In this document: positions 19,149 to 31,161 of the stretch, one piece after another | Layout: each line of letters begins with the position of its first letter | Numbering within the stretch: position 1 is the first letter of the stretch | NCBI GenBank assembly: GCA_016705335.1 | Contig: JADIYN010000008.1 | Location: 138,027 to 202,026 of the forward strand | Origin: Draconibacterium sp. | GTDB lineage: Bacteria > Bacteroidota > Bacteroidia > Bacteroidales > Prolixibacteraceae | Direction: 5' to 3' | Length of the DNA stretch: 64,000 bases | Position numbers and translations under genes: made by a program | Notes under the pieces: generated by a model | Told to the model about the DNA's origin: nothing | Databases searched by the model: none | Seen by the model: only the letters and a program-made list of their open reading frames with translations

Positions 19149-22100
19149 ATGAAAAAACTTTTAATCATAATCTTTTTCAGTTTTACATTCACAAATTCTG
19201 GTTTTACCCAGCAGTATATTTTTACTAATTATTCCATAAACGAAGGTCTTTCTCAAAGTGTTGTTAATTGTATTTTTCAGGATTCCAAAGGTTACATCTG
19301 GATTGGTACTCAAAACGGCCTCAACCGTTTCAATGGCGAAACTTTTGATGTTTACAGCTACAATCCGGCCGACACAAGTTCTATATCAAACAACTGGATT
19401 TATACCATTGCAGAAGATACAAACGGAAATTTGTGGTAGGTACAAAAGGTGGTCTAAATATTTACAGGAAAAATAAAAATAAGTTTAAGCGGGTTGTTTA
19501 TCAAACTGATTTTGAGCATGATGTTACCCAATATTTTTATGACATTATTTGTTTGAAAAACGGAAATATGTTAATCAATACACCCCCGGTTATTTCTGTT
19601 TATAATTTCGAAAAAGATAGTTTTACACATTTTGAAAGCAAGTTCGAATACGACGGTTCGGTTAAGGATGTCAAAATTCCGGTGATTGAAGATGTTGATG
19701 GCAAAGTTTGGGCAGGTTCAACAAAAGGACTTGCGCAATTTTCATTCAACACAAATGAATTCAGCTATTTCCCGTTTATTAACAGAAATGGTAAAATTGA
19801 AGATGATGTAACCATTTCTGCTTTATTTAAAAGCAGGCAAGGAAAACTATGGGTTGGGACCACTGTTGGTTTATTCTGTTTTAATTCCGATTTAAGTCGT
19901 TTTGAGGAACAAACTTTTAAATTTAATTCAGGTGAAAATTTTACGTTTGAAAACACTTGTATCAGAACCATTCTTGAAGATAAAAACGGAAACTTAAACA
20001 TTGGCACTGAGGGAAGAGGTTTATTTGTTATTTCTCAAAATTCGCAAAACTTATATAACATTCAGAATTACACTTCTGAGAACAGTGAGATCGGTCATAA
20101 TATTGTACAATCGCTTATCATCGATCAGTCTGAAAATCTTTGGATTGGAACTTTATCGGGAATCAGCAAAACAGACTTAAAGAAGAAAAAATTTAATCTT
20201 TACAGAAACAGCAATTCACCAAACTCCCTGGATTTACTGGGCAATGTAATTGCTTCGATTTATAAGAATGACGATGGTATTTTGTGGGTGGGAAACTGGG
20301 GGCAAGGCCTGAACCTGGTAAACCGCAATACAAATGAAGTTGAACATTTCTCGACACAGCACTCCGGAAATCATAAATTATCGAATGATTTTATACACGT
20401 TATATTTAAAGATTCAAAAGGAAATATTTGGCTGGGAACCCGCAATGGAATAATGATTTACGACAAACCGGAAAACCGTTTTCTCCCATATTATGAATAT
20501 TTTAAGAACCCTGCATTACCCAATTTGAACAATATGCGTATTTATATAATTCTTCAGGATAAATCGTCAAATTACTGGATTGGAACACAAAACGGGCTTT
20601 ACAAAATCAATCTGGAAACATCGGAAGTTGAAGTTTTTCAAAAAGAGTTGGGGGTAAAAAATCAGCAGATTAGTGCCAATCTGGTTTATAGTTTACTTGA
20701 AGATTCGGAGGGACTAATTTGGATTGCAACAGTTGGCGGACTTGATGTTTACAATCCGATAACTAAAAAAATGTACCATTTCAACAAGGAAAGAAATGGG
20801 TTGAGTGACGATTTTGTTATTACACTTTGTGAAGATGCAAAAGGTCGGATTTGGATTGGCACAAGTACTTACGTGAATGTTTATGATAAAAAAGATTCAA
20901 CTTTTATTCTCTATTCACAGGCAGAGGGTATTCCAAACAACAGAATATTTGAAATCAGGAAAGATAAAAACAACGACATTTGGGTGGCTACGGGGAAAGG
21001 ATTGTGCAAATTTGATGAGCAAAAAAACACTTTCCAAACGTTTACTCCCGAAGACGGGCTGCAAAGTCTTGAATTTAATATAAGAGCTGCATGTGTCAGT
21101 GCTGACGGGGAAATGCTTTTTGGCGGGATGAATGGGTTTAATTCATTTTATCCCGATTCAATTTCCGGAAATCCTTATATTCCAAATCTTGTTTTCACAT
21201 CATTTTATACACAAAAAGGCAGCCTGAAAGAGTATGTAAACCTGGATGAGTCGCCGAAAGTTGTTTTGAGTCACAACGTTTACTCCTTTACAATTGAATT
21301 TGCTGCGTTGGAATATACAAATCCGAAAAAAAACAGTTATGCATACAAAATGGAGGGCATTTCAAACGAATGGGTTGATATTGGAAACCGGAAATTTGTA
21401 CCATTTTTTGCACTGCAACCGGGCGAATACATTTTTAAAGTGAAGGGTTCAAATAACGATGGGATTTGGAACGACAATGAAATTAGCCTCAGTATTGTTG
21501 TGCTTCCACCCTGGTGGAGAAGTATTTATGCATATTTTGCTTATCTAATGCTAATCCTTATTTCGATAATTGTATTTATAAAAGTGCGTGAAAGAAAACT
21601 GATAAATGATAAAGCTATTCTCGAACAAAAAGTACTTGAACGAACACTTCAAATTGAGGAACAAAACAAGTTGATTATATCGAAAAATCAGGAACTGAAT
21701 GAACTAAACAGAACAAAAGATAAATTCTTCTCAATTATCGGGCACGATTTGGGTAACCAGTTCAATATTATTGTCGGGTTTTTGGAAGTACTGGTTACCG
21801 ATTTTAAAAAACTTGATTCGGGCAAAGTAGAGCTCCATTTGACCAACATTTACAACTCTTCAAAACAGGCTTTCAACCTGCTCGAAAACCTGTTGACATG
21901 GGCAAGAATGCAGACAAACCAGATTCATTATAATCCTGATAATTTTATTGTAGGCAAAAAAATAAACGAATCACTTGAATTATTAAACGGTGCCATTACA
22001 AAAAAGAACATTCAAATTGAAGTTCATTCGGATGAAGAAAATGTTGTTTATGCCGATGTAAATATGTTTTCTACTGTATTTCGGAATTTGTTTGCAAACG

Positions 22101-22393
22101 CTGTAAAATTCACCCATGAAAACGGAAAAATTACTATCCTCATTAAAAAGAAAGGTGATTATTGCGAAATCTGTGTGAAAGATAACGGTGTCGGGATTTC
22201 AGCAGAGGATATTCAAAAAATATTCAGAATCGACAGCAAACATAAAACCGTTGGAACTATGGGCGAAAAAGGAACAGGACTCGGGTTGATCCTTTGCAAG
22301 GAATTTGTTGAAAAAAACGGTGGTCAAATTAGCGTCAAAAGTGTGGTTGGTGAGGGTAGTGAGTTTTGTTTTACATTGCCGCTTCATACATAA
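19149..22393 (+). CDS. Propeller-type sensor histidine kinase (frameshifted)
   Basis: About 1081 residues when repaired. Signal peptide (1-21), then two-component regulator propeller repeats over most of residues 25-690 with many GYIWIGTQNGLNRF-like units, a Y_Y_Y domain (about 705-780), a membrane helix near 795-815, a HisKA domain with the phospho-accepting His at about 865 (SIIGHDLGNQFNI) and a HATPase domain (NLFANAVKFTHENG, DNGVGIS, GTGLGLILCKEF). Unlike hybrid regulators of sus-type loci it ends after the ATPase: no receiver and no AraC domain. Its response regulator is not in the window. The break at 19434 (one G lost in NGNLW/VGTKGG) is in a propeller repeat. It converges on the GH78/sulfatase operon, which it may sense for; this is inference from position. 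Confidence 0.85.
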
Positions 22394-22428
22394 CCAGTCA
22401 AGCGATTCTGAACCGTTTGACTGGTTAT
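22390..22428. terminator. Hairpin between convergent genes
   Basis: A perfect 12-base inverted repeat, ATAACCAGTCAA (22390-22401) with TTGACTGGTTAT (22417-22428), overlapping the kinase stop and lying 14 bases from the GH78 stop. No T run, but position and symmetry suggest a shared end for both transcripts. Confidence 0.5.
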
Positions 22429-22441
22429 AAAAACATGAAAT

Positions 22442-25123
22442 TTATTTCATAACAAAATTGTATTTACCACTTTTCACAACAAAAAGCTGATATCCATTTT
22501 CTTCACCCATAAAATGTATGTCTTTTGATTCAGTAGGAGAAACTCCATTTTCAAAAACAGTTTTTCCTTCTTCAGCAGGAACATAAACCGTTGCTGAACA
22601 ACTAACCGGAACATCAATTTCCATCGAAAATTCCTCATTACTTTTTTTCCAGTTTATTCCTGCTTCTCCGTAAGAAGTTTGGTTCGAATATTTTACAAAT
22701 GTCAAATCACCTGCAGGTTGTGGTTTGAAAATAATGTGCCGATAACCCGGTTTTTCAGGATCGGCATTCATGCCGGCCAATTTGCGGTAATACCAAACCA
22801 ATCCGCCGCCAAACATGGGGTGGTTGTGCGAACCTTCTTCGCTCCACTGCTCGCGGGAAGTGGTTGCACCAAGTTCCAGCCAGTGACCGTAACCTGGTTC
22901 GTCTCGTTTGTTCATTGCTTCATAAGCAAGGTCGTGCATCCCGTTTTCCGAAAGCGCTTCGAAAAAGAACTGAGTTCCAAAAATCCCTGTATCCAAATGA
23001 CCATTGTTTGCTTTAATATCATTTTTCAATGCTGCAACTACTTTGTCGTATTGCGATTTTGGAACCCCCATTTTCAATGCAAAAATATTTCCACCTGCAT
23101 TTCCGTAAGTTCCATTTTTTTCATTGTAAAACTTTTTATGAAAAGCATTTTTCGTTTGTTCCGAAATTGCCACAAATATTTTTGCTTCTTCCAGTTTATT
23201 GAGCGCTTTTGCTGCCTGCGCTGTTAAATCGGCACAGCGCCACAAATAAAAAGTGTGCACCATTTCGTCAGGAGGTAAATTACCAGGAGTTACCCACTCA
23301 CCTAAGTTGAACCATTTCAATACTTTTCCGTCCTTTCCAACCCGTTGCGAATACATAATTCCATCTTTATCAACCCAGGTTTGCATGTACCGAACATATT
23401 CTTTCATGCCTTCGAAATTAACTTCCAACATGTCTTTGGCACCATAATGAAGGTAAAACTCCCAGGGCATAATGCATATTGCGGCTCCCCAGGCCACACC
23501 ACCGCCACAACCGGGTTGCCAGGGCGCCCCGTTGGGAACATAACCGGTTTCAACATTCTGTGCCCCAAGCATGTCGCTGATCCATTTCTGATAAAAATTG
23601 CGCGCATCATAGTTGTGCATCACTGTAACACTTGCAACCTGTCCATCACCTGTATATGCCGATCGTTCCCGGTGGGGACAATCGCTCGCAATACCGCCAT
23701 GCATATTATCAGTCTGGCTTCTACGCCATATTTTATTGATATCGTTAAAAAGCTGGTTTGAAGTTTCGAATGTTGCCGATTCTTCAACATAAGTGTGAAC
23801 CACTTCAGCCGTGAGCATTTCGGAAGTGAGTTTGCCAGGCCAGTTTATAATTTCCACAGCACTGAAAATAAACCAGTTGAAACGCGCTGCATAATTTTCT
23901 TCTCCCTTCCCGCTAAAAATGTATGAATTGTCGCCGGAGTACGTATTACAAAGGTATTTAATTTCGATTTTATGCCCCGCTGGCCCTTTCACTTTATTTA
24001 AGCGAATCCAACCTGAAACTTCTACACCAAAATCGACACGGTAATTTCCGTTAGCTAATTCTTCAATTTTCAAAGGTTTTAGCCTTTCCATTACTTTGTC
24101 GGGATTGGCGGTGTGTGCAACTAACTTTCCTTCCGGCGCTTTCCTCAGTGCAACTTTTTGCCAGTCTGAATCATCAAAATTCGCCTGGTTCCATCCAGCT
24201 TGTTCCTTTCGGGCATCATAATGTTCGCCGTAGTAAACCATATCCATTAAAATTGGACTTTGCGCGGCTTTCCAGCTTTCATCACTCACAATAATATCTT
24301 CGGACCCATCGGAATAGGTGATATAAACCTGCGCCAAAAAACGGGGCGTTCCATATCCCAAAGCCCAATGTTTTGCCGGATTGTAAAAACCATTTCCGAG
24401 GATACTTCCCAGCACATTTTGCCCTTCGTTTAGTTGATTTTTAATGTCGTAAGCCAAATACATCACTTTGTATTCACGAAAATTATCGGGTAGTGGAATT
24501 CCCTGTTTGATTAAATCGGGACGTTTCCCGTAATTGGTTTGATTTGGCACTAAAACATCATCACCAACTTTTTCACCGTTAAGGTACAATTCGAAATAAC
24601 CCAATCCGGTTACAAAGGCAATGGCTTTTTCAACCTTCTTTTCCACATCAAATTCTTTACGAAGCATTGGAGCCGGCGGCGGTCCACGGAGCGCCAATCC
24701 ATTTTGCCGTCCATTCTTGCTGATTCAGGATCCCATTCTCCAAAATGCCGGCTCGCTCCATTTCGAAACTTCCCCGTTTTTGTCCCAAACCCGAACCTGC
24801 CAGTAACATTCTGTGCGTGATTTCAGAGGTTTTCCGGCATATTGAATACGGTTCGATTCGACACTTTCAACTTTTCCACTGTCCCACAAATCGGGTTTTT
24901 CAAGTCCCGTTTTTGAAGTTGCAACCCTGATTTGCCATGCGGTTTGGGTTTGTCCGCGTTCACCTTCGCCGGCAATATTTATCCAGGCCAGCCGGGGTTG
25001 CATTACATCAACAACTGATGGATTTTGCAGGTACTCGCATGTTAATTTGGTTGGCGTAATTTTTCCAAACGAAATCAAAACTGAAATAAAAATAAACAGT
25101 GTTGAAAAAATAAGATGTTTCAT
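22442..25123 (-). CDS. GH78 alpha-L-rhamnosidase (two frameshifts)
   Basis: Exported glycoside hydrolase releasing terminal alpha-L-rhamnose; about 893 residues. Signal peptide, an N-terminal Ig-like domain (LTCEYLQNPSVVDVMQPRLAW), the rhamnosidase N domain after PMLRKEF (GLGYFELYLNGEKVGD), and the (alpha/alpha)6 catalytic domain with SDCPHRERSAYTGDGQV, which carries the acid-base region, NLGEWVTPG and the late LGATTSREQWSE. The two long frames lie in the same phase separated by TGA; the better reading is a lost G near 24734 (giving GILNQQEWTAKWIG) compensated by a gained base near 24700. It ends the minus-strand operon with two sulfatases, suggesting action on a sulfated rhamnose-containing glycan. 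Exact linkage is not predictable. Confidence 0.85.
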
Positions 25124-25149
25124 CGTTTATGATTTGTTAGTTATATTTT

Positions 25150-26901
25150 TCAAAATTTTATCAGTCGGATTGCTTTTATCAATCCCGCTTCCGAAGCTTT
25201 TTTATCAATAAGTTTCAGAGATAGTTTTTCCTCTCCCTTTTTTACTGAAATTGTTCCGATCGGCATCCAATCCCAGGTTCTTTCTACCGATTCTGAGCGC
25301 GGTACATAATCGCGGTTGGGTAGTATTTCGGAATTGAAAGCCTTGTCGATTGCAAAATCAAATGAATCGGCATTAGAAGAAAGCTTAAACTGACTTCCAA
25401 GTTTATCTGCCGGACAGCCATACCGAAGCTCAACTTTGTATTTCCCTGTTTGTTGAATATCCAGTTTCCATGTTATCGAATCGCCATTTTCAACCCAGTT
25501 TTCGGTGTGCGACTGGTTGGGATGAACACTAGAAAATTTCACCTTCCCAGATAAAACTGCATCCTGAACCGGCAGTGTAATGCTCTTTTCTTCAGGAAAA
25601 CCAGCTTTAATAGTAGTTTGAACCTGGTAATTGGAAACCATTTCATTTTCCCATTTCAAATAAGCTGAAAGCAATTCTTTCTTTATTTCAGGTTGATTTT
25701 CTGATATATCCTGTTTTTGGGCAGGATCAGCTATCATATCGAAAAGCAAAGTATCCTGAAGCGAGACTACCAATCGAAAATTATTATTTCTGACAGCATC
25801 GGCGCATCTGCTTAGCGGGTAAAACCCCTGTCTTGAAAAAATGATACGGTCATGCGGATTTGCATTTTTCAGTATTACCGTAGTAAGATTTTTCCCATCC
25901 ATTGGTAATTCAGGCCTGTCGCTGATACTGCAAAGACTCAGCAAAGTAGGCATAATGTCAATATCCTGTGCAAGCTGTTCGGTTACACCTGGCTTAATCT
26001 TTTCAGGCCAGGAAATATAAAAGGGAACACGCACTCCACCTTCGTCAACCGAACCTTTTTTGCCCTTCATTACGCCATTGTAACGATAGGTATTTGGACC
26101 GTTGTCTGATAGAAAGATTACAATTGTGTTGTCGCTGATCTTCAATTCGTCGAGTTTTGAAAGGATCAACCCGATATTATCGTCCATATTTTCAACCATG
26201 CCGTGAATACAAGCCAGTTCATCATCAAGTCCTTTCGCTTTGTATTTTTCGAAATATTTTGCCGGAACCTGAAAAGGTGAATGCGGCACATTGTAGGGAA
26301 CATAGCAGAAAAAAGGTTTGCCGCTGTTTTTTTCAATAAAATCGAGCGCCTGACTGGTAAAATAATCAGTTGCATATCCGTCCGATTTCACATCCTCATC
26401 ATTGTGCTGATAAATGGCATCAAAATAATAGCCCAAATGCCCAACCATGAATCCAATATATTCATCAAAACCCTTGCGGTTAGGGTGTTGCTGAAACCAG
26501 GCACCGTTGTGCCATTTCCCAAAACAGCCCGTAGTATATCCGTTTTGTTTGAGAATTTGTGCAATTGTAGTTTCGCGCGGATCCATGTTTTCGTACCCCT
26601 GTGAAACTGATGAAACACCAGTGCGAAGAAAATATCTTCCGGTAAGCATTTCGGCGCGGGTTGGCGCACAAAGCGGGCAAACATAAAACCTGTCGAAACT
26701 CAAACTATTCTCTGCCAGCCGATCCAGAACAGGGGTTTCAATTTTCATGTTTCCATTAGAACGAACGTCTCCCCAACCCATATCATCGGCTAAAATCAGT
26801 ACAATATTTGGTTTGTCGGGTTTTTGTGCCGAAAAACTGTTTGTATATGAAAAAACAAATATCAGAATCGTAAATGCCAAAAATAATTTCATCGCCTTCA
26901 T
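25150..26901 (-). CDS. Exported S1-type sulfatase with C-terminal beta-sandwich
   Basis: 583 residues, intact. Signal peptide (1-25), metal-binding DD at 39-40 (LILADDMGWGD), and the formylglycine motif CAPTRAEMLTGR with the Cys at residue 78; CFGKWHNG and FLSDNGPN (Asp266/Asn267) complete the S1 active site. After about residue 440 comes an extra domain with strands (FSSVHPNQSHTENW, KYKVELRYGC) that may bind carbohydrate. Being FGly-dependent it needs an activating enzyme, not seen in the window. The middle gene of a sulfatase-sulfatase-GH78 operon (26 bases to GH78, 91 from the upstream sulfatase). Subfamily and sulfate position cannot be told without a SulfAtlas comparison. Confidence 0.88.
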   Translation of the reverse strand: MKAMKLFLAFTILIFVFSYTNSFSAQKPDKPNIVLILADDMGWGDVRSNGNMKIETPVLDRLAENSLSFDRFYVCPLCAPTRAEMLTGRYFLRTGVSSVSQGYENMDPRETTIAQILKQNGYTTGCFGKWHNGAWFQQHPNRKGFDEYIGFMVGHLGYYFDAIYQHNDEDVKSDGYATDYFTSQALDFIEKNSGKPFFCYVPYNVPHSPFQVPAKYFEKYKAKGLDDELACIHGMVENMDDNIGLILSKLDELKISDNTIVIFLSDNGPNTYRYNGVMKGKKGSVDEGGVRVPFYISWPEKIKPGVTEQLAQDIDIMPTLLSLCSISDRPELPMDGKNLTTVILKNANPHDRIIFSRQGFYPLSRCADAVRNNNFRLVVSLQDTLLFDMIADPAQKQDISENQPEIKKELLSAYLKWENEMVSNYQVQTTIKAGFPEEKSITLPVQDAVLSGKVKFSSVHPNQSHTENWVENGDSITWKLDIQQTGKYKVELRYGCPADKLGSQFKLSSNADSFDFAIDKAFNSEILPNRDYVPRSESVERTWDWMPIGTISVKKGEEKLSLKLIDKKASEAGLIKAIRLIKF

Positions 26902-26992
26902 TTTAATTTAAATATTCCGAAATTGCTGGAAGAAAAATAATTATTTGTAAAGAAATTTTAATAAAGTTGAATTTTAGGTTTTTCATATCGAT

Positions 26993-28441
26993 TTAAAATT
27001 TCCCTTTGTTGTTGTTTTTTGTTGCATTGGTTGCATTTCCAGGCATTTCTCCACGTATTCCGTTTTGGGGTGTTTTTATGTAGCCCGGTACTTTTTTGTA
27101 CCAGTCGGCAGTAAGTTTTTTGGGGATATTATCTCCGGTTTCTTCCATCCAATCGAGCAAAATCTGCTTTAATTCGTTTTGCTTTTCTTTATATTTTTCC
27201 TGAAATGCAAGGTTATTGAATTGGTTTTTATCACTCTGGTTGTAATACAATTCTTCGGTTGGACGCGGTTCGATAAATATTTCAGCCTGTTCCTCTGTCA
27301 GCTTCCTCTCATTCTTTAATTCTGTTAAGTCAGCAAATGAAGGACTTCCAACTGCATCAGCCGGGCCCAGGTTTGTAAATTGAGAGCGCGAATTCAGAAT
27401 AAACAAAAAATCCTGTGTTCGAACCATTCGTTCGTGAGCTTCATAATCATGCCAGTTGTGTTCAGCAAAAACATAATTCCTAAAGGGTGTTTCAGGGTTT
27501 TTAAGCAGTTTGGCAAAACTCACTCCCTGCACTGATTCAGGAATTTTAGTTTCGGCAAGTTCCAAAATAGTTGGTGCTATATCGATTGCACTAACCAAAC
27601 TCCTGCAATATTTTGTTCTCATTCCAATTCATTCAGGCCAAAAGGCAATAAACGGGGTTCTCATGCCCCTGTCGTTTACCCTTGTTTTACTGTTCGGAAA
27701 TGGGCGACCGTTATCTGCCATAATCAGGATAAGTGTATTTTCAAGTGCTTTCTGTTGTTTCAATTCATCAATTATCAACCCGATATAATTGTCAAAACGT
27801 GCAATTTCATCGTAATAATGTGCCAGATCGGTTTTTGTTTTTTGTCCGTTAACAAGATAAACGGGCGGTAAAATCTTAGTCGAATCATGTGTTCCTGCAA
27901 ATGAATTTTTTCCCCACGGTCGATGTGCATCAAGTGCCGCAAACCACATAAAGAAAGGTTTTTCCTTTGGCCTGTTTTTAATTGTTTCGAGCCATTTTTC
28001 TTCGCCCCCATCGCCAATTTCTTTTCCTTCACTTGTTACATCGAAACCTCTAATGGCATATTTTCCCATATGGAATTTCCCGGATTGGGCAGTGTAATAA
28101 CCGTTTTGCTTTAAAATTTCAGGAAATGAAATCATCTCCAAAGGTGGTTCGGTGTGTAACTCGCAGGCACCTGTATTGTGCGGATAACGCCCTGTTATGA
28201 TGCTGTTTCTGCTGGGACTGCAGGAACTGGCCGTTAGAAAAAAATTATCAAACCGAATTCCCTGTGATGCTAATTTGTCAATATTTGGCGTTTTCACATC
28301 CTGGTTTCCGTAACAGGCAAAATCATCCCAACTCACATCATCAGCAATAAAAAGTATAATATTTGGTTTCACATTTTTCGCCGTAATTGAAGAGACAAAA
28401 AACATTGGAAAAGCAACGATAAGTAACAGTTTGTACTTCAT
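26993..28441 (-). CDS. Second S1-type sulfatase (interrupted)
   Basis: About 482 residues if read through. A signal peptide, LFIADDVSWDDFACYG with the metal Asp pair, and the formylglycine motif CSPSRNSIITGR (Cys74 counting from the ATG at 28441), then SGKFHMG, DAHRPWG and IMADNGRPF. The frame meets TGA at 27626-27624 just after FIAFWPE and continues in the same phase with SLVSAIDIAPT and the rest. A nonsense change is possible, but a lost base near TGAATTGG with a gained G near GCAGGAG would give NENKILQSLVSAIDIAPT, a better family fit. The start is the ATG at 28441; an upstream TTG (28456) is less likely. First gene of the operon with the other sulfatase and GH78, divergent from GH95. Confidence 0.8.
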
Positions 28442-28601
28442 ATTATTTGAATTCAATTAACGTTTACAAGAAATGTATTAACCTGAATATATTTTAATAG
28501 TCCCGAAGATAGCTATTTCTGAGTTTTATTGACGATGAGTTGATGGTTTATTAAATAGTGTTTAACCCGATAATTTGTAAGCTTCAATAACCGAAATTTT
28601 G

Positions 28602-28609
28602 TAAGTTTG
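28602..28609 (+). promoter_or_regulatory. -7 element for the GH95 gene
   Basis: TAAGTTTG (TAnnTTTG) 28 bases before the ATG at 28638. A TTTG occurs at 28574-28577, but 24 bases away, longer than usual. Confidence 0.35.
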
Positions 28610-28637
28610 GAAAATAGAAATACCAAAACCAATTCAG

Positions 28638-31019
28638 ATGAAAAATAACCTGATTTTATTGATTTGTACTTTTTTTATGCTTTCGTGCAATTTAGCTCAG
28701 CCCGAAAAAGAAACCAACCCGTCATTAACGCTCTGGTATGACAAACCCTCAAACGGCTGGACAGAAGCGCTGCCTGTAGGAAACGGACGGCTCGGCGCAA
28801 TGATTTATGGAGGAGATTCAACCGAAACAATTCAGTTTAACGAAGAAACTTTATGGAGCGGCCAACCGCACGATTATTCGCATCCGGGTGCATATCAATA
28901 CCTTGATGAAATCAGATCATTGTTGTGGGCAGGAAAACAGGATGAAGCTACCAAACTGGGTAACGAAAAATTTATGTCACAACCTTTTGGGCAGCAATGC
29001 TACCTGCCGTTTGGCAGTATTTTACTAAACTTTTCCGGTCATGAAAATGCTACTAATTACAAACGAAAACTCGATTTGGAAGAAGCAATTTCAACGGTTA
29101 TTTATGAAGTTGATGGAGTGAAATTTAAACGTGAAGTTTTTGCATCGAATCCTGATCAGGCAATTGTTTTACATCTTGAGTCATCGAAAAAAAGCACTTT
29201 AACTTTTTCGGTCGGACTGAATTCACCACATTCAAATTTCTCTGTTTCTATTGATGGCGATGAAATTATACTGAAAGGAAAAGCAAACAACTACCCCAGA
29301 GAGTTTGATTTTATTGGTTTTCCTTACCCCGAAAGTTTACTGACTTTTGAAGCACGCTTAAAAGTTGTAAATAAAGGTGGCGAATTAACCAGGACAGAAA
29401 ATTCAATTATTGTGGAGAATGCGAATAATGCAACATTGTATTTAGTCGCTGCCACTAGTTTTGTTAATTACAATGATATCACCGGAAATCCGGAAGAAAA
29501 ATGCCAAAATTACCTTGCCGGCCTGAACGATAAAAAATATGAAACTATAAAAGCCAATCACGTTGCCGATTATCAGCAACTTTTTGATCGGGTTGAATTG
29601 GATTTGGGAAGTTCCGAAATATCAAATCGCCCAACAAATGAAAGATTAATTTCTTTTAAGCAAGATGAAGATCCTTCATTGGTTTCACTGCTTTATCAAT
29701 ACGGAAGATATTTACTGATCTCAGCATCAAGGCCTGGAACACAACCTGCAAATTTGCAGGGAATCTGGAACGATAAACTCGCGCCACCGTGGGACAGTAA
29801 ATACACGATCAACATCAACACTGAAATGAATTACTGGCCGGCAGAAATTACAAACCTTGCCGAATGTACTGAGCCACTGATAAAAATGGTTGAAGATTTA
29901 GCTGTAACCGGTCAAAATGTAGCTAAAGAACATTACAATATGAATGGCTGGGTTGCCCACCATAACACTGATATCTGGCGGGGAGCAGCACCAATAAATC
30001 ATGCCAATCACGGACTTTGGCCAACGGGGGGCGCCTGGCTGAGCCAGCATTTGTGGTGGCACTATCAATTTTCGGGTGATATCGAATATCTGAAAAATAC
30101 AGCCTATCCAATTTTAAAAGAAGCTTCCCGTTTCTTTTCGGAATACCTGGTTCCAGATCCCAAAAACCCCGAATGGCTTGTAAGCGGACCAAGTAACAGT
30201 CCCGAACTCGGTGGTTTGGTAATGGCGCCGGCAATGGATCATCAAATCATTCGCGAGCTTTTTGCAAATACAATTGAAGCTGCCAAAGTTTTAAATATCG
30301 ATACTGATTTTGCTGAAATGCTGAAAGAAAAACGGGCGAAAATTGCACCCAACTTAATTGGAAATTACGGTCAGTTACAAGAGTGGCTCGAAGATAAAGA
30401 CGATCCAAATGAACAGCACCGACATGTTTCAAATTTATGGGGACTGCATCCCGGCAGCGAAATCCATCCGCTCACAACTCCTGAACTGGCTGAAGCCTGT
30501 AAAGTAACACTCGCACACCGCGGCGATGGTGGAACCGGTTGGTCGCGAGCCTGGAAAATCAACTTTTGGGCACGACTACTTGATGGTGATCATTCGTTTT
30601 TATTGCTGAAAAACCTGATGGTTCCTTCAATCTCGCTTGAAACTGATATGAGAGATAAAGGCGGTTTGTACCTGAATTTATTTGATGCTCATCCTCCGTT
30701 TCAAATCGATGGAAATTTTGGGGCAACTTCAGGTATTACCGAAATGCTTTTACAATCGCATCTTCGTGATGAAAATGGCGATTTTTACCAGGATATTTTG
30801 CCTGCACTTCCCTCAGCACTTTCTAAAGGAAAAATTTCAGGTATTAAAGGTCGTGGCGGTTTTGAGTTTTCAATTGCATGGGAAAGTGGAAAGTTAAGTT
30901 CGGTAGAAGTAAAATCGATTCTTGGCAACAAGCTGAATTTGAGATACTCCGGGAAACTGATTTCAAAGGAAACTGTAAAAGGAGAAACTGTTAAATTTGC
31001 TGTTGAAGATTTTCAATAG
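28638..31019 (+). CDS. GH95 alpha-L-fucosidase/galactosidase lipoprotein
   Basis: 793 residues, intact. Lipoprotein signal with Cys17 (FFMLSC). The N-terminal beta-sandwich starts LWYDKPSNGWTEALPVGNG; the (alpha/alpha)6 domain shows the GH95 active-site elements: NINTEMNYWPAE (Asn392 and Asn394, which in the family activate water), SGPSNSPE (Glu523, the general acid) and HPPFQIDGNFG (Asp691). GH95 enzymes cleave alpha-1,2-fucose, or alpha-L-galactose in some branches. The gene begins the plus-strand series that continues with a Zn-type dehydrogenase, a Gfo/Idh/MocA protein and a LamG protein. A second, more distant GH95 is at 43631. Being lipid-anchored it likely faces the periplasm or the cell surface. 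Confidence 0.9.
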   Translation: MKNNLILLICTFFMLSCNLAQPEKETNPSLTLWYDKPSNGWTEALPVGNGRLGAMIYGGDSTETIQFNEETLWSGQPHDYSHPGAYQYLDEIRSLLWAGKQDEATKLGNEKFMSQPFGQQCYLPFGSILLNFSGHENATNYKRKLDLEEAISTVIYEVDGVKFKREVFASNPDQAIVLHLESSKKSTLTFSVGLNSPHSNFSVSIDGDEIILKGKANNYPREFDFIGFPYPESLLTFEARLKVVNKGGELTRTENSIIVENANNATLYLVAATSFVNYNDITGNPEEKCQNYLAGLNDKKYETIKANHVADYQQLFDRVELDLGSSEISNRPTNERLISFKQDEDPSLVSLLYQYGRYLLISASRPGTQPANLQGIWNDKLAPPWDSKYTININTEMNYWPAEITNLAECTEPLIKMVEDLAVTGQNVAKEHYNMNGWVAHHNTDIWRGAAPINHANHGLWPTGGAWLSQHLWWHYQFSGDIEYLKNTAYPILKEASRFFSEYLVPDPKNPEWLVSGPSNSPELGGLVMAPAMDHQIIRELFANTIEAAKVLNIDTDFAEMLKEKRAKIAPNLIGNYGQLQEWLEDKDDPNEQHRHVSNLWGLHPGSEIHPLTTPELAEACKVTLAHRGDGGTGWSRAWKINFWARLLDGDHSFLLLKNLMVPSISLETDMRDKGGLYLNLFDAHPPFQIDGNFGATSGITEMLLQSHLRDENGDFYQDILPALPSALSKGKISGIKGRGGFEFSIAWESGKLSSVEVKSILGNKLNLRYSGKLISKETVKGETVKFAVEDFQ

Positions 31020-31161
<142 letters not shown>

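Noticed and set aside
19149..22393. Hybrid two-component regulator of sus type
   Set aside because: The protein ends right after the ATPase domain; no receiver or AraC domain follows in any frame.
22679..23227. Long plus-strand open frames opposite GH78 and opposite the Mo-hydroxylase
   Set aside because: Shadow frames of well-supported minus-strand genes.
24698..24737. Recoded TGA (selenocysteine or read-through) in GH78
   Set aside because: No SECIS-like hairpin or functional reason, and the frame-shifted reading GILNQQEWTAKWIG matches the family better.
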